Assembly (NCBI GenBank): GCA_025463265.1
Contig: JAOBWH010000165.1
Coordinates: 23,355-87,354 of the forward strand
Reading direction: 5' to 3'
DNA length: 64,000 nucleotides
Origin: Ilumatobacteraceae bacterium
GTDB lineage: Bacteria > Actinomycetota > Acidimicrobiia > Acidimicrobiales > Iamiaceae
The notes beneath the pieces were generated by a model. The model had not been told where the DNA came from and searched no databases. It saw only the letters and a program-made list of their open reading frames with translations. Made by a program: the position numbers and the translations under genes. Positions 63,918-64,000 of this stretch are shown here, piece by piece. Numbering within the stretch: position 1 is the stretch's first letter; each line of letters begins with the position of its first letter.

Positions 63918-64000
63918 ATGCTGACCAGCTACGAATTCATCGCCTCTTACATGCGTGCCCGTTTCGGTGACGACGAGCGCGGCGCCTCCCTCGTGGAGTA
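63918..64000 (+). CDS. Flp/Fap-type pilin (cut by window end)
   Basis: The first 27 complete codons encode MLTSYEFIASYMRARFGDDE followed by RGASLVE, and the next codon begins the Tyr. This is the type IVb Flp pilin pattern G/xxxxEY, cleaved by the TadV-type prepilin peptidase after the glycine. An AGGAG site lies nine bases upstream. A Tad secretion locus (TadA, B, C, RcpC) may follow outside the window; that is inference. Confidence 0.8.
   Translation, partial: MLTSYEFIASYMRARFGDDERGASLVE

Noticed and set aside
1..64000. tRNA or rRNA genes
   Set aside because: I looked for T-loop-like and conserved rRNA stretches on both strands and saw none; a tRNA-finding program would be decisive.

Overview
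The window is high-GC DNA, densely packed on both strands and rich in GTG starts. It reads as the chromosome of an Actinomycetota member, most likely of the Acidimicrobiia type. That placement is inferred from a four-gene conservon, an AftD-like arabinofuranosyltransferase, a DUF2510 protein, leaderless-looking promoters and a Flp pilin. No rRNA, tRNA, phage, insertion sequence or CRISPR array was seen.

Layout. 1-3306 (minus): a PadR regulator, an ABC ATPase and an FtsX-like permease (cut by the window edge), translationally coupled. 3382-7910: a CoA-transferase, an M23 peptidase and a coupled M18 aminopeptidase / J-domain pair. 8065-14057: gltB-gltD, glutamate synthase, behind a structured leader and ended by a strong terminator. 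14169-15548: two small membrane proteins. 15725-20595: a conservon (sensor kinase, roadblock, DUF742, GTPase) followed by a STAS protein. 20642-22510: a GGDEF-EAL protein with an apparently complete set of c-di-GMP motifs.

22703-45046 is a cell-surface glycan locus of about 22 kb. It holds an AftD-like GT-C enzyme, a GT4 enzyme, a methyltransferase, two GT2 enzymes that probably make polyprenyl-phosphate sugars, six further polytopic GT-C-like proteins (one fused to an acyltransferase-3 domain), a free acyltransferase-3 and a UDP-galactopyranose-mutase-like flavoprotein. The likely logic is that GT2 enzymes load a lipid carrier, GT-C enzymes use it outside the membrane, and acyltransferases decorate the product.

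45079-49488 holds small conserved proteins, an AlkA-like glycosylase, an acyl-CoA synthetase with a cyclophilin, and a TetR regulator. The TetR gene is the last gene of an oligopeptide-type ABC operon (49485-57332) with two tandem paralogous binding lipoproteins and intercistronic hairpins. A 0.9-kb non-coding stretch upstream of that operon carries a decaying 53-bp tandem repeat. 58247-63732 holds metabolic and hydrolase genes (GDPD, aldehyde dehydrogenase, SirB1-like, histidine phosphatase, alpha/beta hydrolase, patatin). The window ends in the first codons of a Flp pilin, probably the start of a Tad locus.

Two genome-wide habits stand out. Four-base start/stop overlaps occur at eleven gene junctions. 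A TAG(G/C)NT-like -10 box lies 6-10 nt upstream of many start codons, which fits leaderless transcription. The strongest leads for something undescribed are the acyltransferase/GT-C fusion inside the AftD locus, the 53-bp repeat array, the gltB leader and several perfect palindromes at promoters and stop codons.
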